DNA of 64,000 nt from Nostoc sp. NMS7 (GTDB lineage Bacteria > Cyanobacteriota > Cyanobacteriia > Cyanobacteriales > Nostocaceae). The position numbers and the translations under genes are program-made. Under the pieces are notes generated by a model. The model saw only the letters and a list, made by a program, of their open reading frames with translations. It made no database searches and was not told where the DNA came from. Position 1 is the first letter of the stretch. Each line of letters opens with the position of its first letter. Shown in pieces: positions 37,926 to 49,895 of this stretch. The stretch spans positions 1 through 64,000 of the forward strand of contig NZ_JABXKJ010000097.1 of assembly GCF_017115085.1 (NCBI RefSeq). Reading direction: 5' to 3'.

Positions 37926-38891
37926 ATGGTCATTACACAAAGACGTAAACTTGGACGTTCAGAACTAGAAGTATCGCCACTATCTTTTGGTGGCAACGTG
38001 TTTGGCTGGACTATTGATGAAAATAGTTCATTTGACATTTTAGATCACTTTATTGAAGCTGGAGGTAATTTTATTGACACTGCTGATGTTTATTCCAAAT
38101 GGGTTACTGGGAATCAGGGTGGAGAGTCGGAGATCATCTTAGGAAAGTGGCTCAAGCAGCGTGGCAACCGCGATCGAGTTGTGATTGCAACGAAGGTTGG
38201 CAACGATATGGGTGTTAAAGGCAAAGGGCTTTCTCGCAAATACATCCAACAAGCTGTTGAAGACTCGTTGCAGAGGTTACAAACTGATTATATCGATCTA
38301 TATCAATCGCATATCGACGATGAAAACACTCCACTTGAAGAAACCCTTGAAACCTACGCAGAATTGATTCGTCAGGGAAAAGTACGTGCGATTGGTGCTT
38401 CCAACTATAGTGCAGAGCGTTTATTACAGGCATTAGAAATTAGCCGTCAGCATGGCTATCCTCGCTACGAAAGCCTTCAGCCCCGTTATAACTTGTATGA
38501 CCGAGATGGTTATGAGCAGGATTTACAACAAATTTCCCAAGAACAGGAAATTGGTGTGATTAGCTATTCCTCTCTGTGCAGTGGCTTTCTCTCTGGTAAA
38601 TATCGCTCAGAAGAAGATTTGTCTATTAGTCTCCGTGGTAGTTCTGTAAAAAGATATTTAAACCCTCGTGGTTTGCGAATTCTAAAGGCAATTGATCAGG
38701 TGGCAAAGACTTATAATTCTACTCCCACCCAAGTTTCTTTGGCGTGGCTGATTGCTAATCCTACCATTACCTCCCCTATTGTTAGTGCAACAAAGGTTGA
38801 ACAACTCAACGATATCATCAAAGCTGTCAATCTTCATCTCGATCAAGATGCTATTGACCTTCTTAATCAAGCTAGTTCCTCAAATAGCTAG
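37926..38891 (+). CDS. Aldo/keto reductase
   Basis: FIDTADVYS, VVIATKVGNDMG, IDLYQSHIDDENTPLEETL, GKVRAIGASNYS. Confidence 0.92.
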   Translation: MVITQRRKLGRSELEVSPLSFGGNVFGWTIDENSSFDILDHFIEAGGNFIDTADVYSKWVTGNQGGESEIILGKWLKQRGNRDRVVIATKVGNDMGVKGKGLSRKYIQQAVEDSLQRLQTDYIDLYQSHIDDENTPLEETLETYAELIRQGKVRAIGASNYSAERLLQALEISRQHGYPRYESLQPRYNLYDRDGYEQDLQQISQEQEIGVISYSSLCSGFLSGKYRSEEDLSISLRGSSVKRYLNPRGLRILKAIDQVAKTYNSTPTQVSLAWLIANPTITSPIVSATKVEQLNDIIKAVNLHLDQDAIDLLNQASSSNS

Positions 38892-39057
38892 TACGGCTAC
38901 CTTGTCAGTCAATAGTCAACAGTTATTCCCCCCATATAAAGAGCTTTCCTTTTTGAAAAAGGGCGGCACATTTCGATGGTTGGCTTGGGTGAAGGGCTGG
39001 GGGGTGAGGGCGATCGCAGCAAAGACAACTAACTAATACGGCAGAATTTAATTATAG

Positions 39058-39714
39058 TCATGGTGCTGATTTATCCACTGCTGCACAGTCTTCTTCATCT
39101 ACCCAATCTTCATCCCAGAGAAGTTCATTGTAAACCTTAGTTGCTTGAGATATTTTTAGGTTGTGAGCTGCTGTCACACAATTTATTGGTTGCCAGCCAA
39201 TGAGGGCATATCTTCCATGTAAATGTCTGACAGCATTTTTGCAGTCATTAATTACTGGAATATCTTCTTTGATGTATTTCCGCAATTGGACTCCTAAACG
39301 AATTGCCTCCATTTCATAATTTTGAAAGTAGGGTTCTTCAACATCAGGTGTAGAAATCAGCAATACTCTCACCCAGGCATGATTTTTATAGATAGCCTTC
39401 GCTACAACTAAATTGACTTGTTTTGGTGTCCAGTTGCTCCTTTGTAAAAACTTATCTATTGCTGATTCATCATCTAAATCTATATCTACGCTAGATTCTG
39501 AAAGTATTTCCGAGATATCTGTATTTTCTAGGAACAGTTCGTACCATTCTTGAAATGTTTCGGGACTAAATAGTTTTCTCGCTTCTTCAAATGAAATTTT
39601 CTCCCATCCAGCATCTGTAACTATTTCGTTACCAGTCTTTGCAATGAACAGATTCTCTTCTTCTACCATCCAAGGGAAGGATGTCTTCTGATGTTTTCTC
39701 TTTCGTTTACCCAT
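39058..39714 (-). CDS. Hypothetical protein
   Basis: 218-aa ORF with good codon structure, no family recognised. Confidence 0.5.
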   Translation of the reverse strand: MGKRKRKHQKTSFPWMVEEENLFIAKTGNEIVTDAGWEKISFEEARKLFSPETFQEWYELFLENTDISEILSESSVDIDLDDESAIDKFLQRSNWTPKQVNLVVAKAIYKNHAWVRVLLISTPDVEEPYFQNYEMEAIRLGVQLRKYIKEDIPVINDCKNAVRHLHGRYALIGWQPINCVTAAHNLKISQATKVYNELLWDEDWVDEEDCAAVDKSAP

Positions 39715-40460
39715 TGATCCATTGCAATGTCTATCGCCTTGCCGCCTAAACGTCTACGCACTCAACTTTAATGCTATCGTTGATTATTTGGTAGGCTTCT
39801 TTACCAAAGAGCAACTCCTGTTTGTGACGGTACGTACACCACAAGAGCAACGTATTCTTTTTTACCTATATTTGCGATGATTATCACCTACAAAAATCAT
39901 CCACCCGGATATCCCGCCAAATGTCAGAAATCTGCCAGCCAGAGTTGCCAACAGACTGTACTGGAGGATTGTCAAAGAATGGAATATAGTCAGGAACTCT
40001 AGCCACTGGAATTGCTGCTGGTTGCTCATCAACCACAGAGGCTGAAGAATTGACGGTACAGAAGAGAAGATTTTGGTCTTCAGCGTGTTGGATTTCCATC
40101 ATTTTCTTCAGAGTCAGCTTGTCGGATTTTTTGATGATCTTCATAATTTATCTTGTTAATGTTTTCATTCACTGCTCCCCAAGGCATTGGCTGAAAATCT
40201 GGATGACAGCAAAGTTGGGAGAAATTGGGTGTTAATAATTAATTGCACGGAATAAACAAGATACAGCAAATCTATGGAAAATACGAGTCCCTTGCTGAAG
40301 AATTTATCAATTGGATACAAATTTCTTTTTCGCGCAGATGTAACAATACTTTACACAGATATTTTGGGCACTCGTTAGCCTCGTAGGAGCCATTGATTCC
40401 CAAAATCAAACTGGCATATATCAGTTCAGCAGGAGCTATTCTATGTTTGTATTACCTAAC

Positions 40461-40579
40461 CTGCATACTTGCCAAGTTACAAACGTACTTGTTGAGAATG
40501 CAAGCACGTTTGTATATATGAGTAAAAGAAATAGAAAAATAACTCTTTAGGTAAAAAACTGCTCTAACAGAAATGTATA
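40461..40579. repeat. ~119-bp dispersed direct repeat, copy 2 (contains 13-bp hairpin)
   Basis: Matches 31317-31434; ACAAACGTACTTG-ttgagaatg-CAAGCACGTTTGT at 40479-40513. Confidence 0.8.
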
Positions 40580-40612
40580 GCCAAAAATGAGTTACCTACT
40601 GAATACTTATGC

Positions 40613-41428
40613 CTACAGCGAGTTTAAAGATACGAGAAACTCTTCCTGAATTAAACGGTCGATATGTTCCGCTACTTGATGAGCTAAATCTTCACCATGA
40701 ACTAGTAGTCCCATTTCCATATTTAATGTCAGAGCGTACTCAGTGAGGTTAGCACTGGAAATAAACAGGTGCTTTCTATCGGCGATCGCACATTTAACGT
40801 GTAAGGAACCATACCTTCCTTCTGAATCTGTAAGCCGCTTATTTCGTGGCCAAATAAAAATGTGTGCTTGTTGGGCAATTTCCAGTCCCAATGCTGCACT
40901 GACTCCAAAAGGTATTTTACCCTTGCTAGATTCGGGGGTTTCAGCAATAATTCGCACAGTGACTTCTCGTTTCATTGCTGTTAATAATGCTTTTGCAATC
41001 TCTGGAATCTTATAAACAGCAAAACTGACAAGAATTATTTCCCGTTGCGCTTCGTGAATTAATTGTAGTAACACTTGTTCTGTTCTGCGAAGTGGTATTC
41101 CCTCACTTGTGGGGCCAGTCCAAACCAACTCAACAGACAACTCATCCTTTGCCGCCACCTCACAGTAAATTGCTGTAGCTAATGCAGACGCGATCGCACT
41201 ACTGTCCAAATAAACAGCTTCCCGACACCAAGTTTCTAACAATTCCCCTACTAGTCGGCGAAAATTAGTATTGGGCAGTTGTTTCAAGATTGATGCTTTC
41301 AACGCAAAATCACAATATCTTGCTGGAGTAGCTATCAACAAATTAATTACAGCATCTAAAACAGGAGATGGAAGTTGTTTGGCACAGGTACGAATTTGAG
41401 CCAATAAAAGCGGTGGTAAAAAGCTCAC
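40613..41428 (-). CDS. drmC: DISARM DrmC, phospholipase-D-like
   Basis: LHVKCAIADRKHLFISSANLTEYALTLNMEMGLLV HKD motif; 4-nt overlap with drmB. Confidence 0.85.
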   Translation of the reverse strand: MSFLPPLLLAQIRTCAKQLPSPVLDAVINLLIATPARYCDFALKASILKQLPNTNFRRLVGELLETWCREAVYLDSSAIASALATAIYCEVAAKDELSVELVWTGPTSEGIPLRRTEQVLLQLIHEAQREIILVSFAVYKIPEIAKALLTAMKREVTVRIIAETPESSKGKIPFGVSAALGLEIAQQAHIFIWPRNKRLTDSEGRYGSLHVKCAIADRKHLFISSANLTEYALTLNMEMGLLVHGEDLAHQVAEHIDRLIQEEFLVSLNSL

Positions 41429-43311
41429 GTTTTCTCCTCTGGGAAGAACGCTAAGTCTGCGGATAGTACAGTGGGAATAAGTACCGCGCGATCCAGATAC
41501 TTATTGCCGCGTTCACAGGAGGTTTCTGGGCTAAACAGACAAGCATGGCAAGCTGCCCAATGTAGTGATGTAGCTCCTTTAAAGGGGGTATGTTCTGCAC
41601 ACAAGGGGTCAGAAGCACATAACCGCATTTGTTCTAAAGCTTGGTCTATATGATATCCAAGTATTTTAGGCTCTCCCAAACTGACTAAACCACCCAAGGT
41701 ACCTTCACTATCAGGTGCGGCGGTATAAATTAGTATGCCTGCCATTGGGCCGCCTTCTTCTTCTGGTCGTTTGGAGTAAATTCGCTCCTTTAAGCTGGCA
41801 GCATTATAACCACACTCAAGGGCCATTTGCCGCATCAGGGCGTGAGCAAAGGAGTGTAGTAAAATGTAGCGTACACTGGGAAATTTAACTTTGTCTGGAT
41901 CGAGAGAACGAACATTACACCACTTTTTATGAGCATCGAATGCTTGACGCTCATAATCTCGCAATAGTTGATTTTGCTCCCATTGATGAAGTGTCGTTTC
42001 TTTGAACTGGATAAAGATACCCTCGCCTTTGACTTCACTTGCTGATACCCATTTAGGTTTGCTGCGACTCAATGGAACCCGATGCTCTGTGAGAATTTCT
42101 CCAGAGTCAATAAAATCACCTGGGGATTGAATGCGTGTAAAGCCAATTAAGGCACGAACTTCTCGCAATCTTTCTACCAACACCACCTGCGAAAAGTAAT
42201 TTTCATACCCAGATGGTGGGTTTACAGTCCGCAGTTGAAAATCTGGGGTATTAAGATTTGGGTCTGCTGCTGAGAAAATTTGCCATTCAGGTGTTTTCAA
42301 GTCCCTGACGCTTTCATCATCAAAATTGCTTTGCTGCTGAAGTTGTTTTTGTTCAACTAGCGACCAGATTTTGTCTGTTGTGTATTTAGATAATTCCTGA
42401 AGTTGCCCCATAGCGAAGAAAGCTTGCAGTACAGCATCTAAGGCACTAAAGTTACTCGCTTTTCCCAAAATAGTCCAGTTTTGATTGACCAACTGCTCTA
42501 ATTGATTGGAGGTGATGGGAATTGATAAGGCTGAAAGTGTAATTGGAAACCAACTATTGGATGCTCCCAACAAGATGGTTTTCATCTGTTCGTCGCAGCT
42601 ATCATCGAAGTTACGTAGATGCGGGTGACGAGCGCGACAACGCGGCATATTTTTTTTGCCTAATTCACCAAAAGCATCGGATAATCGACGTTCGGTGTTG
42701 CAGCCATTGCATTTCACTACAATATCTGTAGGTGAACCCGATACACCGTATTCCTCCAGCCTGAGTGGTCCCTTACAGGCTGTATTGCCACGATGAACAA
42801 AATATAACCAAGGAAAGTCATCTAAATGTCCGCGATCGCAGGAAACGAGGAAGCGCGATGGTATTGCGGTTGGGTCTTTTCTTTGACTTTTGGGACAGTT
42901 TAGATGAACGTAACGGGTTTGGTCTGGACGATAAGAATTTTCTTTAAGTTGGAAATAAGGATATAAAGGGGCTAGCAATCGACATCTCGGACATACCATC
43001 CATCCAGGAAAGGGAGCGACGGGAATTCCTATTCTGGCATATTCGTCAAAGGGACTAGATGAAGAGGCATCTTCAGCAGGTATTGGAGGCGCAAGTAGTT
43101 TTTTAACTTGTTGACCCAATTCGCGGCGAATGGCTGCAAGGAGGCGCTGTTCACCCAATTCAACTACTCCCTGTTGGGTGTTCCAGTCCTCCAAACCCAT
43201 AACCATAACTGAAAGGTTTGGCAGGTCGAGTACAGCACCTACACCGAAGGAAAATAAAATTTGGCTGGGTCGTAGTTCGCCTACTCTGTATTTATAGTTA
43301 GATTGGCTCAT
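41425..43311 (-). CDS. drmB: DISARM DrmB (DUF1998)
   Basis: [39 protein letters not shown]-terminal [69 protein letters not shown]. True start at MSQSNYKYR; the upstream 22 codons are tandem-repeat DNA. Confidence 0.9.
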   Translation of the reverse strand: MSQSNYKYRVGELRPSQILFSFGVGAVLDLPNLSVMVMGLEDWNTQQGVVELGEQRLLAAIRRELGQQVKKLLAPPIPAEDASSSSPFDEYARIGIPVAPFPGWMVCPRCRLLAPLYPYFQLKENSYRPDQTRYVHLNCPKSQRKDPTAIPSRFLVSCDRGHLDDFPWLYFVHRGNTACKGPLRLEEYGVSGSPTDIVVKCNGCNTERRLSDAFGELGKKNMPRCRARHPHLRNFDDSCDEQMKTILLGASNSWFPITLSALSIPITSNQLEQLVNQNWTILGKASNFSALDAVLQAFFAMGQLQELSKYTTDKIWSLVEQKQLQQQSNFDDESVRDLKTPEWQIFSAADPNLNTPDFQLRTVNPPSGYENYFSQVVLVERLREVRALIGFTRIQSPGDFIDSGEILTEHRVPLSRSKPKWVSASEVKGEGIFIQFKETTLHQWEQNQLLRDYERQAFDAHKKWCNVRSLDPDKVKFPSVRYILLHSFAHALMRQMALECGYNAASLKERIYSKRPEEEGGPMAGILIYTAAPDSEGTLGGLVSLGEPKILGYHIDQALEQMRLCASDPLCAEHTPFKGATSLHWAACHACLFSPETSCERGNKYLDRAVLIPTVLSADLAFFPEEKT

Positions 43312-43317
43312 TTTGGG

Positions 43318-43395
43318 GAATTGGGGATTGGGAATTGGGCATTGGGCATTGGGCATTGGGAATTGGGCATTGGGCATTGGGCATTGGGAATTGAG
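43318..43395. repeat. Heptanucleotide tandem repeat (STRR type)
   Basis: (TTGGG[A/C]A)n: ggaattggggattgggaattgggcattgggcattgggcattgggaattgggcattggg. Confidence 0.9.
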
Positions 43396-43425
43396 AATTG
43401 TGGATCATTAAACTGTATTTTTTAC

Positions 43426-46400
43426 CTATTCCCCATTCCCCATTCCCTCTTCTTTCATTGCTTGAGGTAAGCGACTAAAGTCATCATCGGGTACTTGATC
43501 TTGAAAAATTAACCCTACTGTCGGTTCGACGTTTCGCAGGGAGTTCAAACAAGTAAATTCTTGCCAAATTCCTTGACCTGCTGATTCTAATAGTTCAATG
43601 GTTAAACCATCACGCTTGTCTGTCTGATATTTGAGAGTACCGCCTCCAATCAAGTTTTGTGCTTTACTCAACCAGATATCTAATTTGGCTTCCAGTGCTT
43701 GTTTAACGAGTTTTTGGGCTTCTGTACCCGCAACTAAATTAGCGCGATCGCAAATTGTATTAATGGCAGACTGGATATAAGGATGGTTGCGTTCAATTCG
43801 TCCTGCTTGGTTGTTACCGTTAAATTCTCTACCCGCCAACCGCACCAGTGATATAAATAACGCGGCTAAACCCCTGTCAATCGCACGGGGCGCAAAGGGA
43901 GTTAAAGATAGCGCTTCTACGTGTTGATAAAATGTAGCGTGGTAATGCTCAAATCTTTCGTAGTGGGATAAATCTCTAGGACGCGCCCAATTATAAACTG
44001 TAAATACAATACCAGGAAATGTCCGCCCGACACGGCTGGTAGCTTGAATATACTCGGCAGTATTTTTTGGTTGACCTGTAACAGCCATCACACCCAGGCG
44101 TTTCACGTCTACACCCACGGAAATCATATTAGTAGCAAGTAAAACATCCAGTGGTTCAAGCTGCTCGACTTTTTGCCCAGCTTTGCGTTTGGCTTTGATT
44201 TGTGCTTCTCGCACCGGATCGAAGGATGTTTCTAGCCTATCTAAAACTACGGGAATATCTGTAGAATCCTTACGGGATGTAAGTTCCTCCAAGTTAATCC
44301 GCAGACGTTTTGCTAGTCCTCGGCTATCCATTTTCGCAAGGCGGATGCGAATATCATCATCCACCAAGCGTCGCATACCCCCTAATTCCCGCATAGAGTT
44401 GAAGTAACCGACCAACGTCATCCAGGGGTCAGCACGATTTCCGTATTGTTTGTTTTCATACAGGTCTTGAGAAGCAGCAAGAATAGCAACATAAACTCGA
44501 ATTAATGCAGCTTTTAGCCGTCGCCCTGTGGCACAAATACCGACATAGCGCCGTCCTGGATTAGTCTCATTTGGTTTCCTCTGGCGTGAGAAGAAATTAT
44601 CTTCCACATCTAAGCCCTGGGGTGGAAAAACCTGTACTTTCCGCAGAAATAGGTTATGCATCTGAGTTTCTGCTTGACGTATTGTTGCAGTAGAAGCTAT
44701 GACTTTGGGGCGAACCTTTTTACCATCGACTTCCCAAGAGGAGAGTTGGTCTACTGCGGTTTCATAAAGTCCTACTAACGTACCGAGGGGGCCGCTAATC
44801 AAGTGCAACTCATCTTGGATGATTAAGTCGGGTGGACGTAAAGGGTTGCTGTGAATTGTTTTGGCTGCGGGTAAATACGTAGTTTTTTTATGTGAATCAG
44901 TATCTTCGATATCTGATGTCCGAAAACCATGCCGTTCACAGTAACCATCTACTTGCCCAAATAGCATTTGAATTTCCCCTTTCCAAGGCATTTGGGCAAA
45001 TTTATCTACAGTAGCAATTAGTAATGTGGGTAAGCGACGGTAGATTTCTTCATCAACTACAAGAATGGGTAAACCTTCGGTTGAAGATTGTTTTTTACTA
45101 AATAGGCAATGCCCCAAAGAATCGCCACAATAAATTAGGGTACGGGCGCGACCTTTACTAAAAGATTCGACTTCAATATTTTTGCCTGGGTCGATTTGAG
45201 AACCACACCAGGGGCAATTTCTGAGTTGGTGAGGGGAACCACTAGCACTTTGTTGGTACTGTCCTCGTGCTTGCTTACAAAATTCTTCACTTTGGTCAGT
45301 GTGGTTGGGAGTGGTGCGTTGACCTACCCACAACCCGATACGGAATGGTTCTTTCCCCCATTTAGCTGGGTTGTCTCGACGGATAGATTCGCAAGCACAA
45401 ATTAAGGTGGTAGCGCGTTGAAATTGTTGCAGGGTAAGCAGGCGCAGGGTATAGCGCATCAGGACTGCAACGCCATATTCTCCAGAACGTCCCGAAATTA
45501 CCCCTTGTAACCTCCGCAAGCCGATTGTGTAGGCGGTTAATCCCAGGTAAGCTTCGGTTTTACCACCACCAGTGGGGAACCAAAGTAAGTCTGCAACAGC
45601 ATCGGTTTCGTGACTACGATCGCAATGGTGTAAGTCGGTTATGCTGGGTAAATTCAGCAAGATAAAGGCTAATTGGAAGGGAAACCAAGTAGGATTGGGG
45701 ATTTTGTCTAATTCTGGTTTTGGTATTTTACCTTGGCGTACTTGTTCTGAGTAAATAGAATGAAGACGCTGTAAGTGCATGGCTTGATTCATAAATCGGA
45801 AAGCTTCGGCTGCTTCCGGGTTAGTTTGCAGCAGCGTCAAACCTGACTGAATGCGTTGAAGAGTGCGATCGCAATTTTTAATTGCATCCTCAGCTACATC
45901 TTGGTAATCTGTCAATCCTTCATTAGGATTAGAAATGCGTTGTGCTTGTTGTTGAATCCAGACTGTGTAAGCTGTTACCAGGGGATTTAGTTTACTTATA
46001 AAATCTGCGGTTGGAGTTTGCGCCAGTTCTTTCATATCTAAAACCAATCCCGCCAATTCAGGAATTTCATCTGCTTGAGGTGGAGAGGTTTTGGGAACTT
46101 CGTAGACAGGTACAACGTTGGTAGATAATTTAACAGCACATTCTGTAGTATTTTGTGCTGTTTCGGCATGGACGCTTACCCCATGACCAATGGCGAACTC
46201 TACCTGTTTACGATAAAGCATCGCCATTGCTTTTTCTTCAGCATAAATCACCGGGTCAAGCCTACCAGCCTGACGCGGTTTGTGTCGCTTGAGAAAAATA
46301 TCAAGATGTTGAAAATCTGCTGATTGTACGCTTAATTCTGGTTGAAATAACCACGCTTCATCACGTAACTTGGCGGGTTCTTTTTGTCCGTTAATTAAAA

Positions 46401-47463
46401 ACAAGCTAACAATCCAATCCCCGTTACTTTGTTGGCGAATTTTGCCTTGTACTTGCACCTGGGGATATTCTGAATGCACCGTCCATTTAGGAATTTCTCC
46501 CTCAATTAGAGGAATGGGAGGTGAATTTCCGATAATTTGTTGGCGCTTCCACACCATTTTTGGTGTATCATCTTTTTTGGTAATAGTTTCGCTTTTAGTG
46601 CGTTTATATTGTCCCCAACCTGCGTTAATTTGCAATACTTTGGCTGCACCACTAACGCAAAAAGTCATCCCAAAAGATGACGGAAACATCGTTTCAGCAG
46701 GTGGTACACTAACCTCAGTTGTGCCTTCCTCGACAGTACCTTTACCAACTACAGCCAATTCATCAAGAAGTTCTGGTTGTTGATAGTCAACTTCTCTAAA
46801 TAATTCGTCTTGCACTTCGTCAGCCACAACCGATTTATTTACAGTCTCAGCACTGATACGGCGTTGTTGCGGTGCGAGTAACCCTACAAGATAGCGATCG
46901 CTTACACTATCCTCATCTACTTCTTCTTCCTCACCACCCGCAGGTCCAAGTAAATCTGCCAATACTGCTTTTTCTAATTCATCACGGATTTTATAAGGTG
47001 TGGGTAACTGCGATTCCAGAATTTTATTAGTTTCATCTGCTTTTACTTCTAGCTTTTCCTCAATAAGCGGATCAATCGCAAGTATAAATTTTTCTTCTAA
47101 TAATTGACCTTCGTTTGTTGAAGGTATAAATTGCGTTTCTAATAGTTTCCTCTGTTCCCAAAGTTGAGGAGTTACTTTAGTTTCTAGCGGCTTTTTCTTA
47201 GAACGCGATTTTTTAACTTTCGGCTTCTGCTTGTTCAAAAAATTGATGATATCAGTGGCAATTTTCTCTGCAATATCTCCATTTATCAACCAATCGGCAT
47301 CTTCTACTTGATCAATTCCGTCCAGCAAAACCACAAGCTGAGATTCTGGTGCAGATACAACCGCACTCCAATCAAGCTGAATGTTATGTTCCCGCAGTTC
47401 TTTATTGATATTTAGTAAATCTAATTCACCTGGAAGTACAGAAAGAAGCTTAATAATTTCCAT
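43426..47463 (-). CDS. drmA: DISARM DrmA helicase
   Basis: [81 protein letters not shown]. Confidence 0.9.
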   Translation of the reverse strand: MEIIKLLSVLPGELDLLNINKELREHNIQLDWSAVVSAPESQLVVLLDGIDQVEDADWLINGDIAEKIATDIINFLNKQKPKVKKSRSKKKPLETKVTPQLWEQRKLLETQFIPSTNEGQLLEEKFILAIDPLIEEKLEVKADETNKILESQLPTPYKIRDELEKAVLADLLGPAGGEEEEVDEDSVSDRYLVGLLAPQQRRISAETVNKSVVADEVQDELFREVDYQQPELLDELAVVGKGTVEEGTTEVSVPPAETMFPSSFGMTFCVSGAAKVLQINAGWGQYKRTKSETITKKDDTPKMVWKRQQIIGNSPPIPLIEGEIPKWTVHSEYPQVQVQGKIRQQSNGDWIVSLFLINGQKEPAKLRDEAWLFQPELSVQSADFQHLDIFLKRHKPRQAGRLDPVIYAEEKAMAMLYRKQVEFAIGHGVSVHAETAQNTTECAVKLSTNVVPVYEVPKTSPPQADEIPELAGLVLDMKELAQTPTADFISKLNPLVTAYTVWIQQQAQRISNPNEGLTDYQDVAEDAIKNCDRTLQRIQSGLTLLQTNPEAAEAFRFMNQAMHLQRLHSIYSEQVRQGKIPKPELDKIPNPTWFPFQLAFILLNLPSITDLHHCDRSHETDAVADLLWFPTGGGKTEAYLGLTAYTIGLRRLQGVISGRSGEYGVAVLMRYTLRLLTLQQFQRATTLICACESIRRDNPAKWGKEPFRIGLWVGQRTTPNHTDQSEEFCKQARGQYQQSASGSPHQLRNCPWCGSQIDPGKNIEVESFSKGRARTLIYCGDSLGHCLFSKKQSSTEGLPILVVDEEIYRRLPTLLIATVDKFAQMPWKGEIQMLFGQVDGYCERHGFRTSDIEDTDSHKKTTYLPAAKTIHSNPLRPPDLIIQDELHLISGPLGTLVGLYETAVDQLSSWEVDGKKVRPKVIASTATIRQAETQMHNLFLRKVQVFPPQGLDVEDNFFSRQRKPNETNPGRRYVGICATGRRLKAALIRVYVAILAASQDLYENKQYGNRADPWMTLVGYFNSMRELGGMRRLVDDDIRIRLAKMDSRGLAKRLRINLEELTSRKDSTDIPVVLDRLETSFDPVREAQIKAKRKAGQKVEQLEPLDVLLATNMISVGVDVKRLGVMAVTGQPKNTAEYIQATSRVGRTFPGIVFTVYNWARPRDLSHYERFEHYHATFYQHVEALSLTPFAPRAIDRGLAALFISLVRLAGREFNGNNQAGRIERNHPYIQSAINTICDRANLVAGTEAQKLVKQALEAKLDIWLSKAQNLIGGGTLKYQTDKRDGLTIELLESAGQGIWQEFTCLNSLRNVEPTVGLIFQDQVPDDDFSRLPQAMKEEGMGNGE

Positions 47464-47504
47464 ATTGCTGATAAAAGTAATAACCTACTAAATATTAATA
47501 ATCA

Positions 47505-47545
47505 TTCTATTCCCCATCCCCCATTCCCTATTCCCTATTCCCAAG
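47505..47545. repeat. STRR-type tandem repeat
   Basis: ATTCCCCATCCCCCATTCCCTATTCCCTATTCCC. Confidence 0.8.
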
Positions 47546-49696
47546 ATTCCACAATTGAGAATCAAATTTTTCCAAGAGGAGAGAAGAGTTGCTTGCAGGA
47601 ACAATAACCAACAATGCTCGCATGGCGCGAGTCATACCAACAAACAAAGTCCGGCGATCGCGTGCTAAAATTTCTGTAATTTCATCCTCTGGTGTACCTT
47701 TGGGAATTGTTGGATAGGTTGCATCCGAAAATCCGGCGATCGCTACAATGGGAAATTCTAACCCCTTTGCAGCTTTAAGCGTAATAACTTTAACACCTTG
47801 TTTATTTAAGTCCAAGTCTTTGCTAGACATGAAATGCGCTTCTAAACCTAAGTATGAAAGTTGACCAGCTATTTTTGTACCAGCACTTTCTGTCGGCACA
47901 ATTACGGCACAAGCGTTAATACCCAACCGAAATTCACGGGCAGCACCTTTACAAAATCGTACCAGTAGTTCTGCTTCATCCCCTGGATTATTTACGGCAC
48001 GGACAGCCGGTGGTGGGCCATTGTGGATATAGTCTCTAGTTGGGGAATGGGGAACTTGTACTGAGTGCAGTCGAAGTATGGGGGATGAAGAATGGGAAAT
48101 TTCTCCGATTCCCTCATCATCTAAAATCGAATTTGCCAAGTAAGATATTGCAGCTTCGTTAATTTCGCGGGTGGTGCGGTGATTAACGCGCAGTACTCCT
48201 GTGCGTCCGACAAATTTCAAGTCTTGGCTAACGTCACTCCATCGGAAGCTACTACCATATATGGATTGATTGGCATCGGCGGTAATAAACAGGCGGTTAG
48301 GGTGACGGCAGACTTGAGTCAAAATACGTAAAGTATTGGGGTCTAAATCTTGGGCTTCGTCAATTACCACTGCATCATAAATCGGCGGATTATCCATCTC
48401 CCGTAACGTTTCCAAGGCACGGGTACGGACTTGCTGCCAAGTTTCGAGTTCTTGTTTTTCTATCAGCTGGTAAAATTGTTGACGCAAGTGCCAGATTGCT
48501 TGACGTTGCGTTTTGTTAAGGGAAATTGCCCTACCGCTTCGTGGCGTTGCTTGATATGCTTCGAGAGTTTTGATTTCGCGTGCTTCGATAACTGTACAAA
48601 TTTCATCGATGAGATAATCAATACTCAGACGTTTTAACGTTTGTTCTTGCGCTTGACGTTGTAGTAAATTCCCTTCTAGAGAATCAATTGCGTAGATTAG
48701 CGCCTGCTTGATGGTTTTTCGCAGGACATTACCAGAAGCAATATTGGGTTTTCCGGTACTTTGGGAAATGACTGACGCAATTATTGCATCGGCAGTTTTG
48801 ACATTAACATACTGTATGTCTTCGCCTAGCAGACTTGCTAAAAGTTGTTGAGAAAACGCAACCAGTGCATTTGTATAGGTTGTAAATAGGATTTTAGGTT
48901 TTTCGATTCCGTTGGCTTGGAGTGTTTCTACCAACGCACGAACACGGTAAAGTGCAACGGTACTTTTTCCCGTACCGGGGCCACCTTTTAGCAGTGTAGG
49001 GCCAGAAGCGTTGATTGCCCAACTGACGAACTTTTCTTGTTCGGGATTGAGTTTGAGTAAAAATCCCAGCAACTCACCTTCAGTGAAGCGCAATAAATCA
49101 TCAGTGCTACCCGTAACAAAGCTGGGTTGGTTCAGAACTTGGTCAAAATTGGGTTCAGCGATACAATCAAAAATGCGATCGCACCACTTCCCTGGTAAAT
49201 TGACTGCCATTAAATCATCTAACGTCCGACACGCGGTTAATGTTGCCCAATATTCTTCCGGTAGTCGCAACCTATGAAGCAAATCTTCGGTAATTTCCAC
49301 GGGTAGCGGGCTTTCTGTCTTGGATGTATCAGGTAAAACCAAGTTTGGGGTATAAGTTGGTTTTACAGCCAGCAATGCTTCTACATCTGGCAGAGTGCTG
49401 ATATCAATATCGGTTGTTTCAGCAACTAGCTTATCGCCTTTGTATACATCTTTACGGGCATCTACACCTAGCAAGATTACCCATTGATCAGCAAAAGTAT
49501 AAATTATGCGGTAGTCGCCTGAACGCAGGCGATAGACATCACCCTTGTAGCCATGTAATTTCTTCTTTAAATTACCGTGGGGTTTGGGATCATCCCGCAA
49601 TACTTCGATTTTCTCCAATATTTGCACCACATACTCTTTAGGGATAGCTAAGAGTTGATTGGTGAAGGTGGGTTTGTGGATAATCTCGAAGATCAT
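47528..49696 (-). CDS. RelE/ParE-like toxin domain fused to UvrD/Rep-type helicase
   Basis: N-term IIHKPTFTNQLLAIPKEYVVQILEKIEVLRDDPKPHGNLKKKLHGYKGDVYRLRSGDYRIIYTF; helicase GGPGTGKSTVALYRVRAL, AVVIDEAQDLDP, ITLKAAKGLEFPIVAIAGF, LFVGMTRAMRALLVI. Confidence 0.85.
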   Translation of the reverse strand: MIFEIIHKPTFTNQLLAIPKEYVVQILEKIEVLRDDPKPHGNLKKKLHGYKGDVYRLRSGDYRIIYTFADQWVILLGVDARKDVYKGDKLVAETTDIDISTLPDVEALLAVKPTYTPNLVLPDTSKTESPLPVEITEDLLHRLRLPEEYWATLTACRTLDDLMAVNLPGKWCDRIFDCIAEPNFDQVLNQPSFVTGSTDDLLRFTEGELLGFLLKLNPEQEKFVSWAINASGPTLLKGGPGTGKSTVALYRVRALVETLQANGIEKPKILFTTYTNALVAFSQQLLASLLGEDIQYVNVKTADAIIASVISQSTGKPNIASGNVLRKTIKQALIYAIDSLEGNLLQRQAQEQTLKRLSIDYLIDEICTVIEAREIKTLEAYQATPRSGRAISLNKTQRQAIWHLRQQFYQLIEKQELETWQQVRTRALETLREMDNPPIYDAVVIDEAQDLDPNTLRILTQVCRHPNRLFITADANQSIYGSSFRWSDVSQDLKFVGRTGVLRVNHRTTREINEAAISYLANSILDDEGIGEISHSSSPILRLHSVQVPHSPTRDYIHNGPPPAVRAVNNPGDEAELLVRFCKGAAREFRLGINACAVIVPTESAGTKIAGQLSYLGLEAHFMSSKDLDLNKQGVKVITLKAAKGLEFPIVAIAGFSDATYPTIPKGTPEDEITEILARDRRTLFVGMTRAMRALLVIVPASNSSLLLEKFDSQLWNLGNRE

Positions 49697-49774
49697 GGTA
49701 GATGGGTATCTATACGTAGATATGATTAGGTTTTTTTAAGTGTTATTCAAAATTATACTCAATGGTGAATGGGG

Positions 49775-49837
49775 ATGGGAAGACCGGATTTTGAAGATTT
49801 GGAGGTTTACAGGTTATCGAAAAAGTTAGCGAATTAA
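49775..49837 (+). pseudogene. Remnant of four-helix-bundle (23S-IVP-like) protein
   Basis: MGRPDFEDLEVYRLSKKLAN* - characteristic N-terminus truncated by a stop. Confidence 0.45.
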
Positions 49838-49895
49838 TTGCGCTTGTTGACTTTTCAAAAGAACAATCAAAGGTGAAGAGTTAATAATTAGACGA

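Noticed and set aside
43318-43395. Regular short repeats that might be a CRISPR array
   Set aside because: 7-bp tandem units without spacers; STRR type, not CRISPR. No cas genes seen.
44183-46783. Plus-strand ORFs 44183, 45196, 46370 inside drmA
   Set aside because: Antisense to a strongly supported helicase gene.
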